Assembly: GCA_030248195.1 (NCBI GenBank) | Contig: JASAND010018455.1 | Location: forward strand, 1 to 64,000 | Reading direction: 5' to 3' | From: Trissonchulus latispiculum | Taxonomy: Eukaryota > Nematoda > Enoplea > Enoplida > Ironidae | DNA: 64,000 nucleotides | In this document: positions 1-11,900 of the stretch, one piece after another | How the letters are laid out: the number at the start of each line of letters is the position of its first letter | Numbering within the stretch: the stretch's first letter is position 1 | Program-made: the position numbers and the translations under genes | Notes under the pieces: generated by a model | Seen by the model: only the letters and a program-made list of their open reading frames with translations | What the model was told of the DNA's origin: nothing | Databases searched by the model: none

Positions 1-555
1 GCCTCGTTTTTTCTTTTGTTCAAATTTGGTCTTGTCTTTGGGATTATCGTTTTTGAAATGGCGTGTCGGTTCATCCGTTTCGATTATTGTCTTGGAATTG
101 CTGTGTATGCGCCTGTAGTGATCCGCCAACTTCTCCTCTCTCTCGAAAATACGTTTACACTCCACACACTCAAACTTTGGACAACTTTTCAGTCTCTCCA
201 AATGTCGTTGAAGCGCGTCCAATCTGTAGAACTTTACATAGCAGTGATCACATCTGGTGAACTTCATCTGAAATAGAACTGTATAGTGAGTACAGTACAG
301 TAAATTGACATTCGTAAAAGGAAATAATGAGACTATCAGTAACAGACTATGTGAGCAAATTCACTAATGTGAAGTTACCTGTGTAGTCTCGACTCCGTCG
401 CAGATCTTAACGTGTCGTTTGAGGTTGTCCTTCCAGTTAAAACGTTTCCCACACTTGATACAGTCAACAAGCTTCGCTTCATGTATAGATATCTTGTGTT
501 GTTTCAAGGTTTCTTTATGAGTAAACACTTTGTCACACGAGTCACATGTAAACAT
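1..555 (-). CDS. C2H2 zinc-finger protein, N-terminal part (runs off window)
   Basis: Two exons are visible on the minus strand: 555-379 from the ATG, and 267-1, which continues past the window edge. The donor (CAG|gtaact) and the acceptor (ctatttcag) join in phase 0. Four zinc fingers are seen. Finger 1 is C-x2-C-x12-H-x4-H. Fingers 2 and 3 end in Cys instead of the last His (C2HC). Finger 4 is again C2H2. A Lys/Asp-rich stretch follows at the edge. C2H2 fingers usually bind DNA or RNA in the nucleus. An N-terminal finger block like this also occurs in proteins encoded by large DNA transposons, so host gene versus mobile-element gene is open. It is divergent to the gene at 861, with about 300 bp between the start codons. 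Confidence 0.7.
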
Positions 556-620
556 GTTGCTTCACTTCATCCACCTCACTTAACAACTGTAGTGCAATTG
601 CAAATAATCCTACCATTTAA

Positions 621-766
621 AAACCGGTTTTAACTAGTTTCAAATGATTACGCTATTTAGTTTGAAGTGATCACGCATAAGTTGTAATCATCCTGAAACC
701 GGTTTTGTCTAGTTTAAAATGATTACGCTATTTAGTTTAAAGTGATTACACATAAGTTGCAATCAT
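621..766. repeat. 75-bp direct repeat (two copies) in a divergent promoter region
   Basis: Two near-identical copies lie at about 621-690 and 696-766 between the divergent start codons at 555 and 861. Each contains the perfect palindrome AAACCGGTTT followed by gattacgctatttagtt and an agtgat...cataagttg block. The placement suggests paired binding sites serving both genes. That role is inference. Confidence 0.6.
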
Positions 767-860
767 AGTGTTTTGTCATGTCGTTATGCCCTGAGGCAGT
801 GTACACAGTTTAGAGCGCGTATTGTCATTTTAACCTGTATACTGTTACAATCAAGCGGCG

Positions 861-1388
861 ATGAGTTCTATTGGTTTTGCTACTATGACGTACGACTTTA
901 TTCATCATATGGGTGAAGTGCCCATGGAAATTACAGTAACCGTACGCTTTCCCTGTGGAATTTTAGCTCAACGGACATTTCATATTGGAGCCCCTATGCC
1001 ATTTCATCAGTTGACCCCTCGTCAACAAGCTTATTTTTATTTGGCCCGATCGGAAAACGGACTCGATTGGAACGATACTTCAACTGTGCCTGCGAAATGG
1101 GAGGTCATGGACAGTATTTGCGAGTTTTTACGACAAAGTCAAGTGGACATGATAATTACGAAGGGGATATCTGTGTTCAGGGAGATGGATCGGGCTCTCT
1201 TTTGGAATGATCTAAATATTGGCATTTATGACTCCGTTGAGGACATGAATTTACCTGCCCACGCGCACGATGTTGAAGGACTGCCGTGTTGTCCCGTGCA
1301 TAGCGGTATGCAAATGAAGTATAAACGACAGTGCTCGAAGCACAAGGTTGCTCAACTAGTTCGTCACTTTCTGAACTCTAACAGATAA
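861..1388 (+). CDS. Unknown single-exon protein with a C-terminal Cys/His motif
   Basis: A 175-residue open frame from ATG to TAA. It has no signal peptide or membrane segment. The C-terminus carries C-x2-H, then a basic stretch, then C-x2-H (residues about 146-162), which could bind one zinc ion. The preceding segment, with a KG motif followed by acidic positions, reminded me faintly of RNase H-fold (DEDDh-like) proteins encoded by mobile elements. That is a weak impression, not an assignment. An AATAAA lies 224 bp after the stop. The gene is divergent to a C2H2 protein across a duplicated palindromic motif, so the two may form one functional or mobile unit. Coding status is supported by ORF length and even codon use. 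Confidence 0.55.
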   Translation: MSSIGFATMTYDFIHHMGEVPMEITVTVRFPCGILAQRTFHIGAPMPFHQLTPRQQAYFYLARSENGLDWNDTSTVPAKWEVMDSICEFLRQSQVDMIITKGISVFREMDRALFWNDLNIGIYDSVEDMNLPAHAHDVEGLPCCPVHSGMQMKYKRQCSKHKVAQLVRHFLNSNR

Positions 1389-1403
1389 TTTGACTTTGTA
1401 GTG

Positions 1404-1610
1404 TTATCCTTGTGCAGTAGTTTTCTTGTCGTCTTTTTGTTGGTACAATATTTTTGTTGTACAGTATTTTTGTTGTACGGTGTTGTTATTGTTGTACAGT
1501 GTTGTTGTACTGTTGTAGCATATTATTTTGTGCAGTGTATTCTTGTCGTGTCTTTTTGTTGTACAGTGTTGTTGTTGCATTTTTGTTGTACAGTATTGTC
1601 GTTGTTTCTT
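1404..1610 (+). repeat. TTGTTGTACAGT-type low-complexity repeat in 3' UTR
   Basis: Irregular repetition of ttgttgtacagt and ttgttgt blocks follows the stop codon at 1388 and runs up to the polyadenylation signal. Open frames on both strands here come from the repeat and are not genes. Confidence 0.7.
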
Positions 1611-1611
1611 C

Positions 1612-1617
1612 AATAAA
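1612..1617 (+). terminator. Polyadenylation signal AATAAA
   Basis: Canonical AATAAA after the 861-1388 gene, directly past its repetitive 3' UTR. Confidence 0.5.
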
Positions 1618-1744
1618 AGACATCCGCCTGTATGGGCCGTACTGGTTTGTCGCTTTACAGGATTGTGCCACCGTAAACTAAAGTATTGGGACAAAATGCT
1701 CGATCACTAGTGGTCGCACCCTGCAAATTCTAGGATCATCAGGT

Positions 1745-2240
1745 CACGACCCCAAAAACCTCAACGTTTCGTTTAGATCTAGGGTAAGAGGGTTCCGATT
1801 ATCGGTTCCTAACAGCATGAAGGTTACTTTGTGGCCAAGATCTGAAACCATTTTCAGATCCTACGACCTTGAAAACGCACTGAGTAAAGTTTTTCGAGCG
1901 AAAAATGACAATTTTGAAATTTGACCTATGGTCACCCATGGTTTCGGCCACGGGTCAGCACGGAGGTTAAGAAATAGAGCAAAACTACGGTCATCTTTGG
2001 AATCTATGACCCCGAAAACCCCTTAAGATAAAGTTTTTCTAGCGAAAATAGACAACTTTGAAATTTGATCTTGGGTCGACCATGGTTCCGGTTATGGGTC
2101 CCTTAGAGCATGGAAGTTACAAAATAGAACAATACTAAGGTCATTTTTGAAATCCCCGACCCTGAAAACCCCCTAGATAAAGTTTTCCGGGCGAAAAGGG
2201 TCAACTTTGAAATTTGACCTTGGGTCGACCGTGGTTCCGG
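1745..2240. repeat. Degenerate satellite, about 147-bp monomer, about 3.3 copies
   Basis: The block around ctttgaaatttgac recurs near 1912, 2057 and 2206, giving spacings of about 145 and 149 bp. Each monomer also holds gacccygaaaacc, aaagtttttc and gggtcgacc-like segments. The first copy is the most diverged. Confidence 0.7.
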
Positions 2241-2395
2241 TCACCTCCTCCACAACCTCAAAAACCTCCCCCCCAATTTCCTCCACAACCCCATGAACCT
2301 CCCCCCAACTCCACAACCCCAAAAACCTCCCCCCAATTTTCCGCCACAACCTCCCCCCAACTTTCCTCCACAACCTCATAAACCCCCCCAAAATT
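2240..2395. repeat. CT-rich minisatellite (CCTCCCCCCAA type)
   Basis: Repeats of ctccacaacc and cctccccccaa with a strongly polypyrimidine plus strand. The open frame on the minus strand here is an artefact of the repeat. Confidence 0.65.
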
Positions 2396-2399
2396 ACAC

Positions 2400-5090
2400 C
2401 ATTTTACCTCCTATTACTACTTACCGTCCTTATCAGTTAACGGTGAACTGAATCTAATGATACTTTGAAATTGAAAAATGGTTGTCATATACCTTACCAC
2501 ATTATGTGGAATAGCGAGGTATATGGCACACACAATCAACAAACGAAGTCATTGCGTTTTGTTCACCATTTTTCGACACGGTCTAAAACTCACTTTTCAT
2601 AGAAGTCGTAGAGGCTACTGTCTGTAATCCAAAGTTTGGTTCAACTCTGTAATAGAGACATGATTTACTGCAACTGTCCTCTGAATCTCTGTTAGACAAA
2701 ATAACTTGAATTACCTAAACCTACGTCACCTTCCAAAAATATTTTACGGTCTAAGCTACTGTATTCTAATCTAGAAATACTTTCTTGTCCACTGAATTGC
2801 CAATAGGTACAAGTTTGTACAGAAAGGTGTGCTTTTCCTCATTTGAAGTTAGTCGGCCCTAAAGGAGTCAATATGGGTAACCTTGCCTACCAAAACCATA
2901 GTAGCAAAAATTATATCTCTAAGCCTAGCACTGAACTGCAAAGCTAATGCTAAAAGACGTCTTGTTTTTAACTTAGTACCAAGTTAGCTCTGTCAAACTT
3001 AAGCAATTGTTGGACTTGACTATTGTAGTTAGTCTGTTGGCTCAGATGGTTTTTCGTCTGACTTAGGTACAAATTTCAGTGCTAATTACACAGGATCCGT
3101 CAATCATATACTGTTCAGTTCATGTTCATAGCCTATTCCAGCCAGACAGTATATCACTCATGATTTGGTCTGCTAAAGTTTTGCTTTAAATTGTTAGGCT
3201 TTCATGTTCTGTTTTGAATTCGTAAAACAATACAACAGTTTACAACTGAAAAAGAAATAATTCAATATACAAAAACATTGGTGGCTGTTTCCGTTTCTAT
3301 TAAAGGTTAGATGTTGGAAAACTTAGTTAGTCTTTTGCCACATAATAGCATCAAACTTACACACGCTGAATTAAAATGCGTTCTAGAACTATGGATAACA
3401 TTCGTTTGGAAAAAGCTATGAGACAGTTCTGTTATCGCATTCTGAACAAAGACGGAGTCATATTGAAAAACGGACTTCGGAGGCAGCATTTCAAAGATTT
3501 TCTATATAGTTAGAAATTAGATATTGAATATATAGGTAATATCTAGAAAGATATTTCATAGCCATTTCCAATAGTTAAAAAAAGAGAAGAGATCACTGTA
3601 GGTACTTTGCTTCATGGTGCAAAACGACTGAATTTTCTAATTTAATGAATAAAAAATTCGCCAGGAATCAGTAACTTTGCAGAAGTGAGTTAAAGTAGGT
3701 ACCTGCATTTTACAATATGTCTTTAACACGTGTTCAAAATTCTAGACCTGTATCACATTGAGGAGAATTTTTCTGCCACAAGCACCACATACTTACTTTT
3801 TAATTTTCCTGTGTGTCATATGGCGTAGTCATCTTTGCAACAATATCGCTTCTTGTATCGTAGACACGGGGGGACTACAAAATGTGAGCAACATCGGAGA
3901 TGGGAGAATAATCGGCGATAAAGTACCCCCTCAGATTGACTGCAGGGTTCCAAAAGACGACTGAATATCGGGCTCCTGCGGGTTCACCGTCATTGAGTTA
4001 CCATTCTTTTCAGTTAAATACAGGCTAAATCATGTTTGTTAAAATGACAATTTCTGTTCTGTTTTCATGTCGAAGTCTATGTTGAGCTGAGCTAATACTA
4101 CAGTATAGCAGATGATGTAATATAATGATCTATAGACAAAAAGAGTGGGTGGTTCACGAAAGATGCTGTTTGCAAGCCGCAAGACACAAAAGCGAAAAGT
4201 TTGTGGGAATTTGTTATAAACTTGAAAGTGTATTTCAGAATTATTTTTGAAAGCAAACGATGAATTGATTCTGTGACATTTTCTGCAAAATGAGAAGCGC
4301 CAGTACCCGGTCCTTCACGAGTACAGTAAGTTTTGATCAAACTTCGTATGAATGAACTTCGTTTTGATCAACTGTTTTGCTCTATTGTAACATGTAATTG
4401 TATTTAATTGTATTTAATTTGTGTACTAATTAATTAATTAATTTGATTGTATCTAATTGGTGAACACGAAGGAGCAAGCCAACTTTATGATAAGAGACAA
4501 ATCATCATATAAAATTATTTGACGTTTATTAAGTAGAATTACATTCATTAAATAAGTTGAAGAAGTGGAGAAAGCTGTCAGCGAAATTCACTGCGAATCG
4601 ATACCGATGAACAAAACTTTAACCTTTCTGGATATGATTTGATATGAGGCATTAAACGACCGTCTTTTCTATGCGATAATCAGCTACGCGTTTCCGCTTC
4701 TTACCAAACCTTTTTGACAACCAGAGGTGACAATTTTCGAACTCCGCCGACTCTCAAATCCGGATAGATGTGTGGTGGTCGTTGACGGTCTCCTTAAAAT
4801 TGAATTAAATTCAGCATAGAACCGCAGTTGTATCATTTGAAATTTGAACAACCGAATATTAACGAAATCTCTTCACTTCATCTTCCCATAATCTTAGTTG
4901 GAGCCGGTGGAAACATCATCATAATTGACTATGATCATGATGGGTTAGAATTAATAATTTTTAAATTTTGCTTCGACAATAAACAAATTTCTCCTTTCAT
5001 CAATGTTAATTATTAACTAAATTTAGCTAAGTTTGCGTTAATTTTAATGTGACAGGTGTAGTACAAAATAATATAATGGATTGATACACT
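2400..5090. other. Intergenic, no supported gene
   Basis: AT-rich sequence with no exon I can support. A short frame at 3758-3964 starts with a hydrophobic stretch, but I found no convincing continuation. Confidence 0.5.
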
Positions 5091-5099
5091 TTCATGGAA

Positions 5100-5452
5100 T
5101 CATTTCCTTTTAGCGAGAGGTAGTCCTTCTGTAGACCTTCTGTAGACCACATGTAGCGCTTCTACCAGGGCTGGCGGATCAGGAAGAAACCAAGGACAAG
5201 CCCGAACGGGAGGCGTCAGGCACCCTCGTACCCACGAAACCAGGACCTAGAAGAGAGAAGGGAAGAGGGAGGTTCAGCTTTTCACTCACCATTGAAAGTA
5301 AAGAATTGGTCCCGCCGGGGATCGAACCACGGCCATTCTGCTCTAGAGTCAGACATGCTAAACCACTACACCACGGGACCATCAGCTGAACTCCCATTGC
5401 AGGCTTATCAATCTTTCCTATGCCTGCTTCCCTTACATTTCCTAGTAGCATA
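5100..5452 (-). mobile_element. tRNA-derived SINE
   Basis: The minus strand holds an intact tRNA-like head (5380-5308) with pol III A and B boxes, followed downstream by an unrelated body (about 5300-5100) that ends in short CTGTAGAC-type repeats. Head plus body is the usual SINE plan. Boundaries are approximate and no TSD was resolved. Confidence 0.55.
5308..5380 (-). tRNA. tRNA-like sequence, anticodon CTA (suppressor-like), probable SINE head
   Basis: 73 nt on the minus strand folds as a tRNA. The 7-bp acceptor stem GGTCCCG/CGGGACC is perfect. The A box TGGTGTAGTGG and the B box GGTTCGATCC match pol III consensus. The T stem pairs well. The anticodon loop CTCTAGA gives anticodon CTA, which would read UAG. 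The anticodon stem has four good pairs and one mismatch (A31-G39). The closest ordinary relative by eye is tRNA-Gln(CTG). A real suppressor tRNA is possible, but a SINE head is more likely because of the body that follows. Confidence 0.55.
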
Positions 5453-5938
5453 GTAGTAGTAGTATAGTAGCATAGTATTTCCTTTTAAGTCTTTAAGTAG
5501 CCGGCCGCTGGGAGATGTTAGACTATAGGTAGGAGTATGTAGTTGGAACCAAAGGAAGCGGAGAGAAAACAAAAAAGCGACCTGCTTACAATGGCGATCG
5601 CCAAGCTTAGCGCGGACAGTTCATCTGTAGGTATTGAAAAAAGCATAACACATGTGGAAAAAAACCATTTTAGTCAGAAAGTGTTCCAAACCAGCAGGAA
5701 AAAGAGTGTTGAATAGCAGTTTCATCTGCTACCAATTTTGATGTAAAGACTTAAATGGACATATAATTGGTAGCGACAAACAGCAGGTTGTTTGGAGGTT
5801 ACCATGGCACAGAGAGATAGGAAGGGAGAGAGACCAGTATACTAAGTAGTGCTGGGTGTAGTAGTCACTAGTAGATGTAGAAGTTCCAACTTTCCCTTGA
5901 GTTATACTACGTTGGGTGACACTACTAGCTTTTTCACG

Positions 5939-8900
5939 ATGCGAGCTTCACAGAGACGAACGGTAGGTTACATATACCAAAAAGTGACAATTTAATATGA
6001 TCAGTAATCAATAATCAAGATTTTGTATTAGTTCCCTTGTGCCAGATTCTAGCTTCCATTTCCAATTTCCAACGGAATAATTTTGTTTAATTTGAAGGGT
6101 CTGCATCTGGGGCTTATAATTGTGTAAATCTGATCAAAAAGCAGGGATCCAAAAATCATAAACATTTTGTACTAACTGCATACTTTCAAGACTTCAAACA
6201 CGGAAAAATTTTGCGAGTTTACGCATGCATGCAAGTTCGGCATTTGCGATTTTAGTTGGCAAATGTAGGTTACAAAACCTGACAGGCTTACACTTAAAAG
6301 GGCCACATATTCTCAAGCCGGTGTGCTATTTTCCATCCAATGGCCGGGTGAAGAAATAGTTGCAATGGTTTGTTTGCCAAGCCTGAACATTTTTCAATTT
6401 ATTTCAGCTTCTTTGTATCAAAGCAGACATGACAAAGCCTGACACTTTTAACTCAAATCAAACGCATTAGCTTTATTTCTCGTGCTTCATTCAACAAAAA
6501 GCGGAAATGAATCTTTTCTGAAAAATACTCTGAACACAGCAAAACCGTGACGTTAGTTTTCTGCAAGCGCTTTAAGGCAAGAAAGTCTGAAAATTAAATC
6601 TTTTGCTAGGTTCGATCCGGTACTATCGATTCGTTTGACTTGGATAGCGATTCTGACTACGATGAGCCACCTCGAATTAATCAGCGGCAGCGTTCAACGG
6701 ACGGCCTGATTTCGCAGAAACATCGGCGAATTAGCATGCAGAAGTGAGTTATTGAATTGTAATTAATTAATTGGTTAATTATTAATCAATTAGTGAATTA
6801 TACAGAACTGCAAACTACCACTATATTTTTAGTAGTGGTTTAAAGTAAGTAACTGTAGACATAAACTTAATTTCGAACCAAACTCCTATTTTTTGCATTG
6901 CCAACCTTTAGGAAGCTTAGCTTGCACAAATCTGTGACACACGACCATACATTAAACATGGGTCTGAATCTCTGGGGGAGTCTACCCTGACTCGGGGGGG
7001 TCTACTCCTACAAAATTCTAAAATTTCAGGGGATCAACCCTAAATTAGCAGAAATTCAAATTTTTCCATTTTGGACAGAAATTTAGTCCAAAGTTATGAT
7101 TTTAGCGATTTTTAAGACAGTTTAGAAAAAATCGACGAACTTAGCTAAAAATGCTAAATCTTTGATAAAAATCGCTTTTCCTTTGTGGACGAGAGGGTCT
7201 GCCCTTCTTTCCTTCGCGCAGAGGGGGTCTGGTCTACCCGTCTTTTTGTCCGTCTGGGGAAGTCTGCAGCCACCCCCCCCCCCCATTTCCCCATGTTACC
7301 CTACGCACACGACCGAGTGTCTTGGTCCTTTTCTGCTCTTTTAGACAAGCCGCAACTGAGAGAGGAAAGGGAACAGCGGCTTCTGCCCGACAAGGACTCA
7401 GCTCTGCCTTGAGCCACGCCATTGATCCGGCACTGGTCGATCCGCCCAGTGTTGGACAATATTCTGATCCTGAATCGTTGCATCAGCCGAATTCAGGCAA
7501 GCCTTACGTAGTTGATAAGTGTTTTATTTCCTTGGTGGTGTGTAAGTGTAACTTTCTTTAATCAACAAACTGGACTTTGATATAAAGAATAATAGGATTT
7601 TATGTATTCCTGCACTTTTGTCGTTATTTTACTCAGAAAGGGAAACTGCAAAATGGATCAAAGCTTGCCTGCACTTGTACTGCCATATGAATCGGCATAA
7701 ACAGTGGTTTGGTTAGATCAAATCTTGTGTTAAGAAAATGAAATTTAATTTTTTCAGTCATGATAAAAGGTAAAAAGGTAAAATGACCTCCGTAAAAGAA
7801 CTCCAACCTACAAAAGATTATAGGGTGCATGCACTTCTCTTCAAGTATGAACTTAATAACACAGACAAACTTATACTGTAATCTGAAATTGCTCTAAAGT
7901 GAACTAACTAATGAACTTTTACAGGATATCCGTTGGACCAGTGGATAAAGCAAATCGAAAAGCTGGGAGCAAGTGGCTTAATTCAAGAGTACCAGAGACT
8001 TCGCAAAGAACCGCCTTGCGGCACGTTCAGGGTCGGTAAACTTTTGCAGCCGCGATGTTATTTTGACACTGGGAATAATATTTGACATTCAAATGCGGTT
8101 TCGATTTGAATCTTCAAGTCAGCATCGGAGATAAAAACCAATTTGAGTCTTGACAATAACGTTTTGCATTTAAATTTCCGATTTAGATTTAGATTTAGAT
8201 TTTAGACATTTTACATTGCAGGCATTTCAACGCTTTCGTGAAAAGAATCGGTACCACGATGTTTTATGCTACGACGGGACCAGGGTTGAACTGACCGATG
8301 GACTATCTCAAGCCGACTATATTCATGCGAATTATATTGGTAATTAAACTGCAAATATGCCTACCATTGAAATAATCTGTTCGCAGCAGCGTACGCGTCA
8401 CGCGATTAATGATGAATAACAACGACTCTTCGAATGATAACAACGAAATTATTTTTAAATTTTTCAGCTTTATATCATGTATTTGTAACGTTGCTTTTTG
8501 GTACAAAACGTCTCTGAGGATTGTTGGAGGATAACTGTGCTGGAAACGGCACAGTTTGATGTGAAATTAATATTGTCAAGAATGCTATGAACGCTTGTTT
8601 GCAGATGGATACAAGCAGAAACGGTCATATATTTGCACTCAAGGTCCGCTGAAGCAGACTTACGTCGACTTTTGGAGAATGGTGTGGCAAGAAAAGGTTG
8701 GCAAAACAAACGACAATTGCTTCAACGCATAATTTATCTTGTGTTCTGTGCCAATTAGTGCATTAATTAATTTAAATCTTAAAACATAGAAGATCATGAA
8801 AGACCGAAATTACGTTCACAAGGCAGCAGACATAACATAGAGTGTAATGTATTGCAATTGTGTGGATGTTTTCATCGAAACATTACTTACGTAAGTTGTT

Positions 8901-11900
8901 TCCAATTATTGAAGTCGTTCCTTTGGTCATAATTTAATTGGAAATCGCTGTAGTTAGTAATCGGTTGTGGCTTAGTTGCTTCAAAGAATAACATCGCTGT
9001 AACAATGTGATAATAGCACATGGTAATGTGTAATAATAAGGTGATACTCCGGTAGGCGCACACCTTACAATTTTTCGCAATTGTCAGAAATGCATGAACA
9101 AGCAATGTAAACTAAAGTCAGTTCACACGACAGGAAATTGGCGATGTACTTCCGAAATAAAGTCCTTGAAAGGGGTTTTCTTATGGCAAGCAAACCAAGA
9201 GTAACCAGCCAAATGTCCAGACAGCAAGTGATCGCGGACGCCCCTTTTTTCATGGAGAAGTTTCGTCTTGCGCCCCAGTGAGTCTCAATGCGCTGAGTGT
9301 TGGCTCCGGTGCTGGGATCCACAAAATTTTGGGAATGGTTAACAGTTCAGTGCAGATACTGACCCCAAGTGGGAATCCAAGTCCACTTAGTTACAGAATG
9401 TCTCCTAAAATTGGCGCCTGTAACGACGGAACTTACCTTTTCAATAGATTTGTGTTATATTTTTCTTTTGTATTTAGTTCCGACAACTACATCTACACCT
9501 GCTTGTCATGTTGCGGTGATTAATTATTTTGTAACAGTTGTGCAATTTTAGTTCGCAACCAGTTTTGTACATATTATCACTAGTACAAGAAATCACTATT
9601 TGTAAGGTGTGCGCCTCCCGGAGTAGAGCGTTTTGCAGTAAACCTTCAGTTTAGTAAGGTGTGCGCCTACCGGAGTAGAGCGTTTTACAGTATGCCCTCA
9701 GTTCTGTGAGGTGTGCGCCTACCGGAGTATCACCAATAATAATTCATTTATCTATAATCTATTTTATAATCTATTTTATCATGCAATATTTCAATTTATG
9801 TAGAAAGCAAATATAATTTCATTTTGAATTTCAAAATTTCTACTTGCTACTATTTTATCTTAAACCATATGATTTTATTTAAACATTTTGAAATTAAATG
9901 ATTTCCCTGTCTGAATCTATTACATAATGCTTAAGTTTTCATCAGTTTATTAAAATATCAATTGATAACAAATTTTAGTTTTTACAAGTTTTTAAAAAAC
10001 TAATTTTAGCTTATAGTTTTCTTTAAAATCTTCGCTTGGCAGCAATGGAATAGGTTCAGCCACTATACTGTAGCAGAATTCAATAGATTTCTATTTTAAG
10101 AGGAGTCACCCTGCTGAGTTAAGTGACAGTTGACAAACGACCTTTCAATTCAGCCTAATTAAATTTGGGGGAATCGTCACACAGCCAATAATAACACATG
10201 GTCTGTACATATGTACTCTGCTTAGGTATTGGTTATTGTAATGACCACACGCATGGTTGAAAGAAATAAGGAAAAGTGTGGTCAGTATTGGCCACCTTCA
10301 CAGCGAAAGAACATGAGATATGGTCCGTTTCTGGTGGCACTTAGAGTAAGTCTAAGGTTTCATAGCAAAGGTATTTTAATTTTAGTTTTTGATTTTGATA
10401 AACAGGAAATTGTTTACATTCAACTCTTTTGAATCTCTTTCTTTCTGGTTTTCTCACATGCATTGAATTCCACAGTTAATTTCAGAAACTCCGACGAGAA
10501 GAGGAATATGACATTTCCTATTTGCAAATCCGAAATCGCCTAAATGATCAAGAAAGAATTGTTTGCCATGTTCTCTACCATGCCTGGCCCGACTACAAAG
10601 TTCCCAAGTCACCGACAGCTTACCTGGACTTTGTTCGTCTAATAAAGAAGCTTCAGGTTAACTTTCTTCTAACACTTTGAGAAATCACGAAAAAGCTGTG
10701 TGCGACAGAAATGTAGCAAATCTGTAAAAGAAAATTCTGGTCCACTTAGAAACATTCTCAAGGAACATGTAAGACACAAGGTCTGATAATTCTCATTGTC
10801 TCAGAAGAAGAATCCAGATTTTATTTCTAAAGCTGTTACCACCGTCGGGCTAAGTTAGCTCTTTACTAAAATTTTCGGATACGGCCTGTGTCCGGACCCG
10901 GATTGTAGATACCTAGTCATGCGCGGAATCCGATAGCAGTCGTATACAAAAACTTGAGTAATGACCATAATGCAAAACTATTTGGAAGTTTTCGATGCTA
11001 CCAATGACCATAGCAGCTGTATACATGCTAAACTTTCAGTTTTGACTCAATAATGTCAGTATTAGGACGTTTTTTAAGTTTAAACATTTATTCTAAACCC
11101 GATATCTAGCAGGATTAAGGCCCGGACCCGTTTTCCAACTCCGCCGTCGGCAACTTTTAACCACCAGATCTAAAGGGCGGTAAGGTAAAAAGGTAAAAGT
11201 GACTCCTGGATAAAATTTCCATCCCTGCTTCAGAGACAAGAGGTGCCGCTGTTCTTTCTCGGATACACAGCTGTAGAGTTAGATCCATGTTAACGGACAT
11301 AACCAATGGTTCAACCAGAAATCACGTTATCCCATTTTATATTTTGAAAGCTGGCACTCTTTGCATTCTCCTTTTTCCTCAAAAAATTCATCCATTCTCC
11401 ATTTTTGTCAAAAAAATTAATTTATTTTGGGTTTCAGGCTACTCAGCTGAAACTGCAATTTCCGGACTGGCGAGGTCATCCGTTGGGTCCTCCGATTGTG
11501 ATTCACTGTTCGGCTGGAATCGGTAGAACTGGGACCTTTGCAGCCATTGATATCTGCCTACAGCGTTTGACTGAGACCGGAAAAATTGACGTTACTGATG
11601 TCGTTCGAAAAATACGATCACAGAGACTTCACTCTGTGCAAACTCCAGAACAGGTGAGTCTCTGCGTATTGGCATGAATGAAAACTGAACTGAAAAATGA
11701 AACAATAAGAAAATGAAAAATTCGAAACTTTTCAGTTGCGTTTGAAGTTTATTTCTTTACATTCTTTACTTGTCTACAATGGAGCTGTGAGGAGGTTTGT
11801 ATACGAATTTGAACTATTCTACAGTTTGGCTCCAATCGATAGAGTGTTCGAGTGGTACTACATAAAAGCTTTTGAGCTCAAGACTTAACGTTTGTTTCAA

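Noticed and set aside
1404..1710. Several overlapping frames on both strands as small proteins
   Set aside because: They come from a TTGTTGTACAGT low-complexity repeat in a 3' UTR.
3758..3964. Short frame starting with a hydrophobic, signal-like stretch
   Set aside because: Start is non-ATG in context, no further exon with matching phase was found, and no homology was recognised.
7162..7344. Frames rich in Pro just before phosphatase exon 3
   Set aside because: They lie in the C-run end of a MITE with a clear TSD.
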